Shown here piece by piece: positions 46,835-59,232 of a stretch of 64,000 nt of DNA. The position numbers and the translations under genes are program-made. The stretch's first letter is position 1. Each line of letters begins with the position of its first letter. A model generated the notes under the pieces. It was not told the origin of the DNA, made no database searches, and saw only the letters and a list, made by a program, of their open reading frames with translations. The stretch lies in assembly GCA_951799445.1 (NCBI GenBank), contig OX637288.1, positions 12,588,501-12,652,500 of the forward strand, in the 5' to 3' direction. Source of the DNA: Pseudisothecium myosuroides. Its lineage: Eukaryota; Streptophyta; Bryopsida; Hypnales; Lembophyllaceae.

Positions 46835-47760
46835 CTTTTCAAAGATTACGTGGACAATCTTCCTTTTACTTGCAAAAGACCAACGCCTTTTTTTGCCAAA
46901 AAACACTAAAACTCCTATTTCTATTGCAAAAAGTAAAAAAATTGAAAATTGTTTTTTTTGCACATTTAACCATAGGATCTTACACCTTACTAGTATAAGA
47001 ATGTATTGAAAAATTTTAGGATTTTTTGACCGCACAAATTGCAAGATATTTGCGTCAAGTTTTTCAGCACCCTGTTTGACTGGATTTTTTGACTTTGAAT
47101 CTTCTTAACTTAAATTTTTTGTACTACAAAAATTTTGAGCTTTAAATCTTTAAGGTAGGGAATTGAGGTGAGAGTCTAGGAGAAATTTTCAAAAAAACTT
47201 CATTTCCATTCCTAAAAAAAATGTTAAATAGAAGTAGGTACAAAATAGAAGGAAAATCTAAATTATTAATATCTCGAAGATGGAATTGAAATGCACTAAT
47301 CCTAATGGTGAAATTGTTCTAGAAAGAAAACCAAGCCATGTGGGATTTTTTTTGGAAGAACGGTAAAAATTTCATTCAGAAATGAATCCTACAAGTTATT
47401 TTTTTCAAGAAGATGCTCTAAATGCTTGAAAAATAAGATTGTCTATAACTTTTACATAACAAATCAAAATGAAATGGATTAAAGCTTTCCATATAGACAA
47501 AAATATAATCTATAAGAAAAAAAAATTAATTCAAATTTTTGAATTTTTTTTTGCTGTCGGTCTCCCCTATTTTGAGCTTATTTGGGTATAACTTTTGTTT
47601 CTAGTCACTAATTGAAAAAAAATTATATTTTCATGAAGCTAATCAATTTTTCTATCTTCCAAAAAAGTTTCAAAAAATCATGACAAAAATTGCGACCATA
47701 GTACCTACCCAAAATCCAATTTGTCCCCCCCCCAAAAAAAACCAATCCTTTAGGAGTTAA
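46835..47760 (+). mobile_element. TTAA-family element with worn left end
   Basis: The right end CCTTTAGGAGTTAA is clear at 47747-47760. The left end is decayed, but the interior matches the subgroup of 57899-58833 from CCTTTTTTTGCCAAAAAACA onward, including ACCATAGGATCTTACACC and TTGACCGCACAAATTGCAAG. Confidence 0.55.
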
Positions 47761-50166
47761 GACTACACATATAAAGTCACATATTTTGAAGACACCACTT
47801 ATTAAGACAATATAATTTTGAAACTATAATTGTCTTGAGTTTTGCTAAGAGTTTTGCCTACATATTTTTATATGTCGTTTTATCTACAATGGATTAGATT
47901 GATGGCCTCTGAAAGTCTATTGCATTATATTAGATCCTCCTCTTTTGCAGTATTATAAGTTTGTAAATTCAAGACTTTGTAATCTCAAAAATTTAATCAT
48001 TAAAATCTAAAAATTAGATTCGTCAAAAAATTTAAAAAATAATAATTTTATGAATCAAAAGGAAATAATTCATCAAATTTACAAAATTACAAATTTACAA
48101 ACTATAAGTTTTAAATTTATAGTTTCTGAATTACCAAACTTGCATTTACATGCTCAAATTTACACGTTTAAACATTTTAAGATGTGAAGGTTTTAAAATT
48201 TAAAATTTAAAAATTTAAAAATTGCTTGTCACTTGTAATGCACTAATGCAAAGTGAAATAATGTTTTGTTACATAATCTAAGCATTGGAAAATTAAAATA
48301 TATAAAAAGTAATAGTAAAACAACATATTAAAACATAAATTTATATGCTATTCTTTTGTTGCTCTTCAATACCAATTACTTCTATTTTTTATGTCTCACT
48401 TTAGAGTAACGAGGACATCTCTTTGCTCGTAGATGATTTGTCACGTGGTGTTTGCAAGCTAAGGTGTACCGATTTTTTTGTCCTAGTGTATTATTACTAT
48501 ACACTATTTTAGAAACTTCAAAGATTTCAATGGACATTGAATGTGAAAACAAATGCACATTGCACATAGATTGAAGAGAAGTGTTTGACTAATTGCATAT
48601 ATATTCAAACTACATTACAACATTGAAAAAATCAATGACAACATTTCTATATGGTTTTAATCAATAAAATCTCACAAATTAGTGGAATAATTGAATATAC
48701 CTTTGAATTGCATACCTTCATGTGCTTTACTAAGATATATAGTATTTGATCCCAAATACCAATATATTGTCACACAATTAGCTATATTACACTCACTCCA
48801 CAATTTTATTTTTTGTTCTAAAAATTGGTCAATTTGCATCTTTACATGACACAACTATAAATTATAGATCAATCCAATATCCAATACAATCATTTTTAAT
48901 GCCAAATTTGAATTTCCTAATAATTTGAAAACTCTATTATTTTTCAAAATCCTTTAGGGATTAAGGTCAAATATGTAACACTTAAAAGGCCCCTATATAA
49001 TAAAGGGCAATCAATTTCATATATTTTTACTTTACATTGAACCTCAAAGGTTTGAAGGTCCTGACATTGTAGTTGCAACATGTTCTTTTTCATAGAAGTT
49101 GCATGAATTGACGTACACAGTAGTAAGAAAATTACTTTTTCTATTGAGTTGCATCCAATAACACATGACGCTTCCAATTTGGATCATTATTCCTCCTACA
49201 TATCTAAAAAGCTACTAAATGGTCATATTTTCTACTTCTATAATGTCATGATTTGAACATGATGAGATTTAGATGTTGGAATGACATCCAAATAAGAGAT
49301 TTTCATTGTTGAATTGTCAATTCAACTATGTAAGTCTTGTCAAAATTTAGAGGCTAAAGTACAAAGACTTTTTTTCTCAAGGCAAAGGGGATAGAATAAA
49401 ATTTCGAGTCATGCAAAGCAAGCCTACGTTCATAGATTTAATTTTACATTCATTTATAATTGAATCCCTTGTGATTATAATTCCTTAATTCTTTTTTTGA
49501 CTTGTTAATTTAAAAGTTTGTAATTCAAGAGTTCTATTGCCTAGAGTGTCTAGGATTGTTGAAGTGGATATATATAGAATGTGATTAGTGATATATGCAG
49601 TAAATGTATAGTATAGAGGTTTTTTTGAGTTGTTTTGTGTGCATTTGCAAGGAGCAAAGGGACCATATGTAATTGAGTTGGCATATAAGCTTAAGTACTA
49701 GTATATGAGTGGGAGGAATTGTGTGGTTTGATTTAAATTATGGTACCATTGAGGATTGAAGATGATGACCAAAGAGATGTTATGAGGGTTTGTGTATGTT
49801 GTGTGTCATGCTCAATGTATTGTTTTGGCAAAAGTGATGGGTGTGGAATATGTGCAATTCCTATACCAATCCATTTGTATAAGAAGGCAAGTTCTAGTGA
49901 ACTAAAAACTTTGACTCTTGTGTAAAGAGAGTAGTATGATTGGATTTGAGTTGGGCATGTGATTGGAGAGAAAAGATGAGAGTGGATGAATTTTTAAAAT
50001 GAAATGAGAATGCGGTAGAGAGTAGTTGGAAACTTTGATTTGTTTGTGCGTTTTTGCAATAGAAGAGAAGTGCTTATGGAGTTTAGAAGAGTTCAACTCC
50101 AACAGTCTAGCGGTATATGGAGTAATATTCTTGTAGTAAATTTTTTCTGAGAAGTACTATTATCAA
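47761..50166. other. AT-rich DNA with one orphan element end
   Basis: An isolated right end, CCTTTAGGGATTAA, lies at 48951-48964; no matching left end was found. No gene is recognised. Short open frames at 49740-49925 and elsewhere match no family. Confidence 0.45.
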
Positions 50167-50460
50167 AGCCATCAAAATTGTGTAAGTGGTGTGGTCGTTG
50201 CCAGAGCCATCAAAATCATGTAAGTGGTCCGGTTGTTGCCAAAGCCATCAAAATTTATTTAAGTGGCCAGTATTGTTGGCAGAGCCATCAAAATCGTGTA
50301 AGTGGTGCGGTTGTTGCCAAAGCCATCAAAATTATATAAGTGGCCGGTATTGTTGGCAGAGCCATCAAAATCGTGTAAGTGGTACAGTTGTTGCCAAAGC
50401 CATCAAAATCGTGAGTGGTATTATTGATAGCGCCGTCAAAATCGCATAAGTGGTATTGTT
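50167..50460 (+). repeat. 38-bp minisatellite, eight units
   Basis: AGCCATCAAAAT begins units at 50167, 50205, 50243, 50283, 50321, 50360 and 50398, and a variant starts at about 50429. Most spacings are 38-40 bp. From the third unit on, junction variants TTGCCAA and TTGGCAG tend to alternate, hinting at a two-unit higher-order repeat. The 87-codon open frame across it is the repeat translated and is not a gene. Confidence 0.9.
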
Positions 50461-53400
50461 GTGACTTATGAACCATTTATTTTGGTGAATGTGGATTGTA
50501 GATTGTATGGTAGACAAATCTTTGTTTAGTTACATTTTTCTATAGAGGTTTCAATAAAGGGTAGTTATAGGGTGGTAAGATCCAACATAATTCTTTAATT
50601 TGGGCTTTGTAGAAATATCTTTGTATTAGTGAGTTTTGGTATATATTTTGTTTAGTTTTGTAATAGTTGTGGAGTAGGTGTAGATTATGATTAGTAATTA
50701 ATATGGGGATTGGAGATTGAAAAGGTATAATTGCATCTTCATCAATTTGATGAAAGATAAAAAAATTCTACATATTATAATATACTATGATTCATTATGT
50801 GAAATTCTCTTCTCAAGATGAAGAATAATATTTTTGCTCCTAAGTTTGCCATGAATGAAGAGGATATGAAGTACAATAGTTTCACTAACTACATCACATG
50901 CAATTTGATAGCAAGTGTCACTAAGAGGAAACCTTGTTCAGGAGACTAAGGCTTAAGACCTCAGATTTTTGCAATGCTCATCTCACAAGGCCAACATGAC
51001 TATTTTTAACTAGGCCAATGATTACTTTTGTAGATGTTGAAGTTCTTCTTTATATAAACTTCTATTTTGCAACTATAAATGAATGCGTTTTTATTTATTT
51101 ATTTCTCAAAGGTGTTATTAAATGCCTTCTCGAAGTTATAAAATTTTCAAACTTTTTGTGACAATTTAAAATTTCTCTGAATTTTTGAAAAAAAATGAAA
51201 AAAAATCCATATACCAATTGCAAAATATGTTAAAAAAATTTGAATTTTTTTCCATAGATAAAATTTTACATTGAAGTATAGAATTTTGTGGTTCAATTTT
51301 TTACCTTGTCATTTTAAAATTACACTCTTAGCACTCCACAATAATAGGTCTAAAATTCAAATTGCAATAAAATGTTCAAATTTAGGAATTTTTAAATTTT
51401 TAAATTGGAATAGAAATCGCACTTAAAAAGCTTCATTTCCTTATTGAATCCCTTGTGATTATAATTCTTTGATTCTCCTTTTTGACTTGAACTAAATTCC
51501 TTGTGATTATAATTCATTAAAATTTATCCTTTGTTAGCACCAAAAATACCATGCATTGGTTGTTAGTCACCCATATTTATTTGTGAGTCTGAAACCATGT
51601 GTAATTTTGGTACTTTAATTTATTTCTAATACAATACATAGTACATTCCCTTTACTAGAATGTATGTATTAGTTATGTCCATTCTAATTAGATTCTTAGA
51701 GTCATATTATAAAACCACCAAGTTTATAATTTTTAGCTCCAATTATTTACTAATACGCTATGTTTTTCCTTTCATGGTTTTTGAACCTTCCCTTGAGAGT
51801 ACCTCCAAAGTTTTAGTAATAATTTCTTGAATGTTTAGACTAGCAAACAATGGTAAAGTATAGTATTGTAAAGGATTTCTTAACTCTTCCTTACAAAATT
51901 GTTGTATATGTTTCTTGTGATTATATGCACATGTGTGCTATTATGTATTTAGCTCAAGGAACTCATTCCATATTCATTTTTCATACTATATGCTTCTAAA
52001 GGATAGTTTAGAGGGAAGGGGGATATTACTTTCTCTTAAGGTAATCTAGAATACCCTACTATTGCCTAATATTCTAGCATTGCTCATAGTTTATAATGGA
52101 TCTTTGTTTATTTTTATTTTTTTGGTTCTTTTAACATAAGATACAATGGTTATTAATTTTTGATTTGGAACTTATGCATGAAAAAAATCCATTGAAATCT
52201 TGCACTTATAAATGCATTTGAAATTAAAAAACATATGATCTTTTACAACTACACTTCAAATTACTTATTTGCTAATGATATAAGATTTCTAAAATGAAAA
52301 AAGAAAAACATTGAGACGTGGCAAGTAAAAAGCTTTACACTTCTATAATAAAAGAACACATGCATTAAAACAAGGCAAATAAATTGCATAAGAGATTTGC
52401 AATAAAAGAATATAAGCATCTATTTAAAGTCAAGTATTCAACAATTGCGCATTTGGAAAAGACAAAGTTAGACCTAAAAGTTGAAGTGTAGTGGGAAAGA
52501 TTGATTCTAAAACTTGAATGTGATACAATAGTCTATGGTGGAAAAAAAATGGACATATGTTGCAAAAAACATCCAATAGATAGGAAATTTTCTATTGCAA
52601 TCTATAAAGAAATCTAATGTCAAGGCATGCACTATTTAATGAATATGTGACCTTAAATAAGAGTGCAAAAAGTGCCTACAATCCTTACCACATATCTTCA
52701 AAAAATTTAGGGTAGCAAGGGGCAACAAATAAGCAGTTTGAAGAAGAAGCGGGGGGGGGGTACAAATGGCAATATCAATTCTGACCTTGTTGGTAAAGTC
52801 GCTTCACTTAGAAGATCATAATTGAGCGTGTAAATGTCCATTTGCCACCATAGCAAATGAAGGTAACGGTAAATGTGGAAGAGGTCCAAACACATGAATG
52901 TTTGTGCTAAAGGGAAGATGCTTTGAGTGTTAGAAATTTTAATCATATATACTTTGTTTCTTAGCCCCACTATTAAATAACATGTTTCTTGTGCTATTTT
53001 CAATAATTAACAAAAATCCTTCATTTGTTTACAACCTTTGTTAGCTATAATTCTATAAATCTCTTTATTGAAATCCTACAGTAGAACAAATAGTTTTCAA
53101 ATTTTTTGCTCCAATTTTTTTACGGGCCCCTATATTTAATCTCATGTCTCTAAAACTTAACATACAATGAGCCCCTAAAGTATTTAGGATGTATAAATCT
53201 ATATTCAAATGATTTTATTAATTTTAATTATATAATATTTAAAATAATTGTGTGGCAATGTAGGATATTAGTAAAACTTCAAAACTAGGGTTATAAGTAA
53301 AGATAGATGTTTGTAAATTCTTTCACCACAAAAAAAATAAAAATTTTAAAAAATAAAAATCCATTATCGAAGACCTTCAAATAATAGTCCATATCTTTAA

Positions 53401-55147
53401 ATGGCATATGAATTCTACACTAAGTGTATTTTCTAGAATTTAGAGTCATAACATACAATTTGTTTAGACAAGTACTCAAACACTTACATATCATATTGCT
53501 ATGTTTTGTTGCAAAAGCAGTGCAAATTCAATACTAAAACTAGTATCACCATGAAATTGCTTTGACTATTTTTGAACCATTGAGATTGATCAAACTCTAG
53601 AAGTATTTGAAAAGTGAAGTTGGTATTCAAATCTTAAATCATGGGAACTTGATTTCTATAAATGAAATAGAAATTCATAATTTGGATGACAAAATATGGT
53701 ATAGACATCATTAGCCTTGCTAAATTCATGATTCACTTTGTGACAAGTAATGGATTAAGCCCTAATACATGTTTAGTCCCCTACTAGCTCAAAAAACGCC
53801 TATGTTTTTATATATCATCTCCTATGTTTCCAAAGCACACCATTTGGGATTTTAGGCTCCCCATCTACACTTTTTCAAATACCTTTATTGTGTTGAGTTT
53901 TTTTTAATTGAAGTTGAATGTATCTTACAAATGATTGAATTTTTAGACAACTAATGATTGAACAAGTGACTGAATTTGTCTACTTCGAATGAAATCTAAT
54001 ATAAAAAAGATTGTATTGTCATATTTGATAAGGTAGCAAAGTCTTAATATTCAAGTTTTTTAAGATGTCCATTTAGAACCTTTATTCTTACCATTCCTAA
54101 TTTTTGAACACCATGTATTTAAATGTCATAATTATGGCACATTGATATATACCACTTTAACAAATATGATTGGTAGAGCGGTAGTGCCTTGTGTTAGTTG
54201 ATGCTAATAATTATGTTGGTTGTAATTTATGACAATAAAAGATACAAGAGTCAATTAAAAACAATAGTTGAAGAATAGAATAAAATAAAAAAATTAGAGA
54301 ATCAGAATTAAACAAAGAATTGGACCTAAATGTTTATACTACCCCTAAAGATAGATAAAGAATGTTGAACTTTTTTGAGTCTAAGAATTTTTCCATTATC
54401 CAGAGTCTAAGCTCAATCATTTGGCTTGATGGGGGAACAAAAACTCTTTTCACTAGTGTAGGGGTTATCCAAGGAAAAAATCATGATTTCAAAGTTAATT
54501 CACTTACATCTTGTTGTGGCTTGGTCATGGCAAATAACTAAGTAAATAAATAAAGAGTGAAATTATTAAAAAAATATCAAACTCATTCTTTAGCAGGTTT
54601 ATTAATTGTTTACTAGCAATAGCAACTTAGAAGAGCTCAAGCAATATCACTTGATGCAATGACTTTGCAAGGAACAACAACATACCAAAATAGCACAAGT
54701 GTTTTCACTTGAACAATGCCTACATTTTGATTCCCAATGTAAAAGCACCTAAATGTGACCTATTTGCAAAATTGTCCCATGTTTCATCTAAATTCTTGCC
54801 TAAAATGTAAGCCCTTTAAACATGAGAGTTAAGGATCAATTTTTGATACACCTATTTTCCGCACTTTGGAAATTCATAGATTATTCATACATTGTCCAAA
54901 AAATGCATGCAAAGAGAACTAATCACTTTAAACAAGATCCAACAATATTTTGACAATTTAACAATGGGAACCATGCTTAGATGCTTAATCAATCAACTTT
55001 AGGTCCAATTACCTTAGTAAAAAGTGTATCAAGCTTCAGTCTCATAAAAATGTTTCACAAGCTTTAAACATAAGAAAATATTAAAAACACGTTATTTTAG
55101 GTAACTATTATACTTGGGAAGATAATGCAAACTTGTCAAGTAGCACA
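50461..55147. other. AT-rich DNA, no gene seen
   Basis: About 4.7 kb with no long open frame, no RNA gene and no clear terminal repeats. A fragment CCCCTAAAGTATTTAGG near 53172 may be a remnant end of the TTAA family. A G-run lies at 52751-52760. Confidence 0.5.
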
Positions 55148-55360
55148 CATAACATTTAGTAGCAGAGATGGCCATTGCCTTTTGCTCTATAGTAGATGGT
55201 GTGAGATATTCCACATCCAACAGTCTTCATGCTCACTGCATTTCCTCTGCATTCTCCACATGTCCACTTAGCTGGTGATGTAGTACTGTTGGGTGTGAAA
55301 TATCCCACACCATCTACTCTAAGCCAAGGCAACCCCAGTACTTGCTACTGAATGTTATGC
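55148..55360. repeat. inverted repeat of LTR-like ends
   Basis: The arms at about 55148-55224 and 55284-55360 are imperfect reverse complements. Each, read outward from the centre, starts TGTTGG, continues through a TATCCCACACC or TATCTCACACC phrase and then ATCTACT. TGTTGG...CACACC resembles the 5' end of many plant Copia LTRs, so these may be two opposed LTR fragments around a 59-bp spacer. Confidence 0.6.
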
Positions 55361-57898
55361 AGAATTGACATGCCATTCTCTTCAGAAAGTGTAAGATTTC
55401 ATGTATCTGCATTTCATCTGGGCAGCTCTTTGCCATCGGCTTTGTGAAGGACCCAGACTTGAAGCCGACTTCATGAATGCCGAGTGCAAAAGTCTGGACT
55501 GCTCCGCAGAGATTCTGCATCCGTGGAACTCTAATATGAAGTGCGTGTTCCGGACAAGTCAAGGCAAATCCTCATTTGTGTTTCTCGCCTTTCACAACAA
55601 TTTCCGCATCCTCCCATCTCCCAAACTGAAACTCCTCCTTAACGCTCTTTCATCTGTTCTCTTCAAAGCAACACAACTCATAACCAGACCTCAATTCCAA
55701 TCTGCGACCCACCAGCTCCACAGTCAGCCAATTCAAGGTCCATGCTCTCATTCCCGAGTCCCCACACAGCACAGACTCAGTAACAATCAAGAATTTTTTC
55801 ATGCTACAGCCTTTGAATGCACTGCAAAAAAACGACAGGGCAATTATAGACGACAGAGCCTTCAAGAGCGGGGAAGCTTGGGAGGGTTATTGCCAAGTTT
55901 TACTCTAGAATCAAGATCTTCCAAGAGTGTATTTTTTGGCGAGTGATCAAAGGGTTGTCTCACATAGAACAGAGCGACATGGATTACGGTACATCACTCT
56001 CCCTCTCAACCAAAAGAAAAAACTGACATAGTTTTTTGACTAATTAATCAACTTAGCATTATTGTTTAAAGTGTTAGAAAGTGACATATTTCAAAGTGAA
56101 TTGTGATGTTCAAGTCGGGATTTTGTCATGGCACGAGATCATGTATGGTTGCTTTGTTGGATTTGGGGGCATGCGATGTAAGTTTGCGTTCGAGTCCTTT
56201 GACGACCCCCGGTTTATCAATAGGGGAACAACCTTGGGTCGATTTGTGTGGAGATGCTAGATCCCGCGGGAGCAACTCAGTTATAATCGGCAGGGCTGTG
56301 CGGCATAATAAATCAATTTAGACTTGCTTATTCATTTATAATAACTTATAATAAGTCATTTTAGACTTGAAGGTTCTTATTATGCCCTTATTATATTAAA
56401 AAAATTAGAATAAGTTCTAAAATTCAAGGACCTTCTTGTCCTCACACCCTTGCATAATAAAATGCCTTATTTTTCATTTATTATGTGTTTTATCTAATTC
56501 AAGATAAACATTTTTTATACCTAAATTACATATTCTGAAAGCTCTCAATGTCCTCTTTCCAATGATATATATATCACCACAGTCATAAGTGATTAAGTCA
56601 TCATATTTTGTAAAATAAGGCATAATAAATCTCCTTATAGTAAATGGGAGTTGCCCCTCCGGGTGCTAGATATTGGGGTTGAAGTCCTTGGACAACGGAT
56701 TGCCCCATTGGGCTAGTGTGCTCATTAGGGAAAGTTGTCAGAGTGTATTGATGTAGTTATCCATGATGTTGTTGGAAAAGAGGTAAAGATTAGAAGAGGG
56801 ATGCTAGCACAAGGAAATCCCGCCGCTATTGTCATCTCTATTGTGCGGACTTGATGGTAGAGACCGTTGCGAGAGACTACTAGAGTAGGTCCTCTTGAAA
56901 GAATTGGAAAATGTGACACCTGTGTGATCTACTATTATTGTTGTATCTCTCATTCATGGAGCACATCTTGTGGTTTAGGAATGTAGATGGATGGCACATC
57001 CTACAACTTTGTTTTTAGGTCTTGCCACGTTGCATTTCGTTGAGCGGGTGGTAGGAATGGTTGTTGTACTAACTGTCTGTCCAACCCAACCTTGCTTTTG
57101 GACATGGAAGAAACCAACTAGGTGCAAAATGTAATTTTAGATAAACATTGATATAAAAAAGAACATGGTATACAAACCGCATATACATTGGTGACTTATT
57201 TGGTCTTGTACACTGTGGATCTTGTAGAGGAAACCTAATGTTTGTCAATTCAGTCTTCTTAAAAATCATTGTCTCCTTCTCCACCACATCATTCTGTACA
57301 ATTATTGTTGTACAAGTCACCCAAAATTGCATCAAGGTCCATGGACACTTCCATTATATCGGTGCGGATGATCAAGCTATATGACTTCGAACTCAAGATG
57401 TGCTAAACAAGGGAAAGTAGAAATTGCGCTTGTTGCCAAGGCATGACCTCCATTTCCACTTCTAAATATTATAATTTATGGTGTATTGTCCACGGAGCAA
57501 CTCACTTAGGATTGCCAACTGCAACATTGTAGGTGTTCCCAGATCACAACAAGCGGAATCATTGGTGCGGTAGTCGACAATGTTTTGTTTAGATGCACAT
57601 GTGGCATTGATCCTAGTGTTGTTGCAACTTCATAAGTTAGTCTGGCTAGAAGCCCATTGCTATGGGCACTCTAAAGGCCTACTTGAAATCTTTTAAAGGA
57701 CACAAAATGTTGTCTCAGGCATTTTAGGGTTAACCCAATAAAGGCATTTGGATTTAAATTGTCCTATGAATGAATTTTAAGGAAATTATAGAATTGAAGA
57801 ATGCATCCTAGAATCTAATAATTTTTAGTTGACTACCTTAGTAAAAATCTTGCATCTTTCCACGATGAACACAACAATGCAACAATAGCTTATGTGTA
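55361..57898. other. mixed region, possible gene fragments, none identified
   Basis: 55361-55960 is GC-richer than its surroundings and open in several frames (181 codons on plus at 55401-55946, 82 codons on minus at 55562-55314). Neither protein resembles a known family, and the frames overlap. 56100-56330 and 56640-57060 are also less AT-rich. Between them an AT-rich piece bounded by GCATAATAAATC at both ends (about 56303 and 56627, direct) may be an inserted element. Confidence 0.3.
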
Positions 57899-58833
57899 TT
57901 AATCCCTAAAGGACTGAGGCCTTTTTTTGGGCCAAAAAACACTCAAAATTGCCAATTCTATAGCAAAGAGTAAAAAAAATTTAAATTATTTTTTTTTTCA
58001 CATCTAATCATAGGATCTTACACCTGACTAGTATAAAAATGTGTGAATTTTTTTTCAAAATTTGACCGCACAAATTGCAAAATATTTGCGTTTAAAGTGG
58101 AAAAAACAAGTTTTTCAGCACATTGCGGGACTACATTTTTTGACTTTGAACATTTTTAACTTAAAATTTTTGCACTACAGAGTTTTGAGCTTTGAATCTT
58201 AATAGTGGAGAATTGAGTTGAGAGTCCAGGAAAAAAAAATTAAAAAAAAACACTCAAATATCATTCTTATAAAAATTGTTAAGTAGAAGTAGGTACAAGA
58301 TAAAAGAAAAATCTAAAATATTCATATATTTTAGATGGAATTCAAATGCACTAATCCCAATGGTGAGATTGTTCTAGAAAATAAACTAAATCATGCAAGA
58401 AAAAAAATTTGAAAAATTTGAAAAATTGCATTCAGAAATGAATCCTACAAGTTATTTTTTTCAAAAAGATGCTCTAACTGCCCGAAAAACAAGAATGGCC
58501 ATAACTTTCTCATAACAAATCCAAATGAAATGAATTAAAGATTTCCAGATAGAAGAAAATATAATCTATGAGAAAAAAATATTAAAAAAAAATTCAAATT
58601 TTTGCAAATTTTTTTTGCTGCCCGGGTTGCTTCCCATCCCTTGTTTTGAGCTTATTTGGTCATAACTGTTGTTCCCAGGCACTGATTGTGAAAAAAATTG
58701 TATTCCCCCAAAGCTTATCAATTTTAATTTCTTCTAAAAAAGTTTCAAAATATCACGACAAAAATTCAGCCTGTAGGTACCTGCCCGAAAACGCATTTGT
58801 CCCCCGAAGGGATAACGGTCCTTTAGGGGTTAA
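57899..58833 (+). mobile_element. TTAA-flanked element, best-preserved 935-bp copy
   Basis: Left end TTAATCCCTAAAGGACTGAGG, right end GGTCCTTTAGGGGTTAA. The interior is AT-rich and non-coding, with the subgroup's landmarks AAAACACTCAAAATTGCCA, ATAGGATCTTACACCTGA, ACCGCACAAATTGC and CGAAGGGATAACGGTCC. It is the cleanest reference copy in the window and lies about 1.6 kb upstream of the mTERF start. Confidence 0.7.
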
Positions 58834-59088
58834 AGTGGTAGCGCATATTACCATCCACTCAAGCAATTTTGCATACTCTAACGCAAAATCAACACATGAG
58901 ACCATTAAAAACTCACTAGCAATTCAAAACCAAGAATTTCTTAAGAGAAAATTTGTAAGAGTTTTTCAAATTTATACAAATATACTATGAATTTTTGAAC
59001 CTCAATCAATGTTTGACAATATACCCTCATCCATTTTCTACATCCATGTACACATTTAGATCATTTTGGACTACTCGCATCTAGATAT

Positions 59089-59232
59089 TGTCAAGGTCGA
59101 TTTATGGTCCAAGTTCGTTTTACTCCTTAGAGTGTGCAATTACAGAGTGTGCAGTTTACTTGTCAAGATCGATTTATGGTCCAAGTTGGCGTTTCCACGT
59201 TAGAGTGTGCAATTACAGAGTGTACAATTTAG
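59089..59232 (+). repeat. 72-bp tandem duplication upstream of mTERF
   Basis: TGTCAAGGTCGATTTATGG at 59089 and TGTCAAGATCGATTTATGG at 59161 open two 72-bp units that also share GAGTGTGCAATTACAGAGTG. It lies directly before a likely 5' leader and could duplicate promoter elements. Confidence 0.8.

Noticed and set aside
50186..50449. 87-codon frame with repeated CCQSHQN
   Set aside because: It exists only because the 38-bp minisatellite happens to stay open; the units shift frame with each other.
55401..55946. 181-codon plus-strand frame as a gene
   Set aside because: No recognisable domain, no initiation context and competing open frames on minus. It is left as an unidentified GC-richer patch.
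56156..56240. A tRNA gene suggested by GCGTTCGAGTCC
   Set aside because: No A box at the right distance and no acceptor, anticodon or T-arm pairing could be formed around it.
20049..58833. CCCTAAA strings as interstitial telomere repeats
   Set aside because: CCCTAAA occurs singly, as part of a longer inverted end CCCCTAAAGGACC next to TTAA, never as a tandem array.
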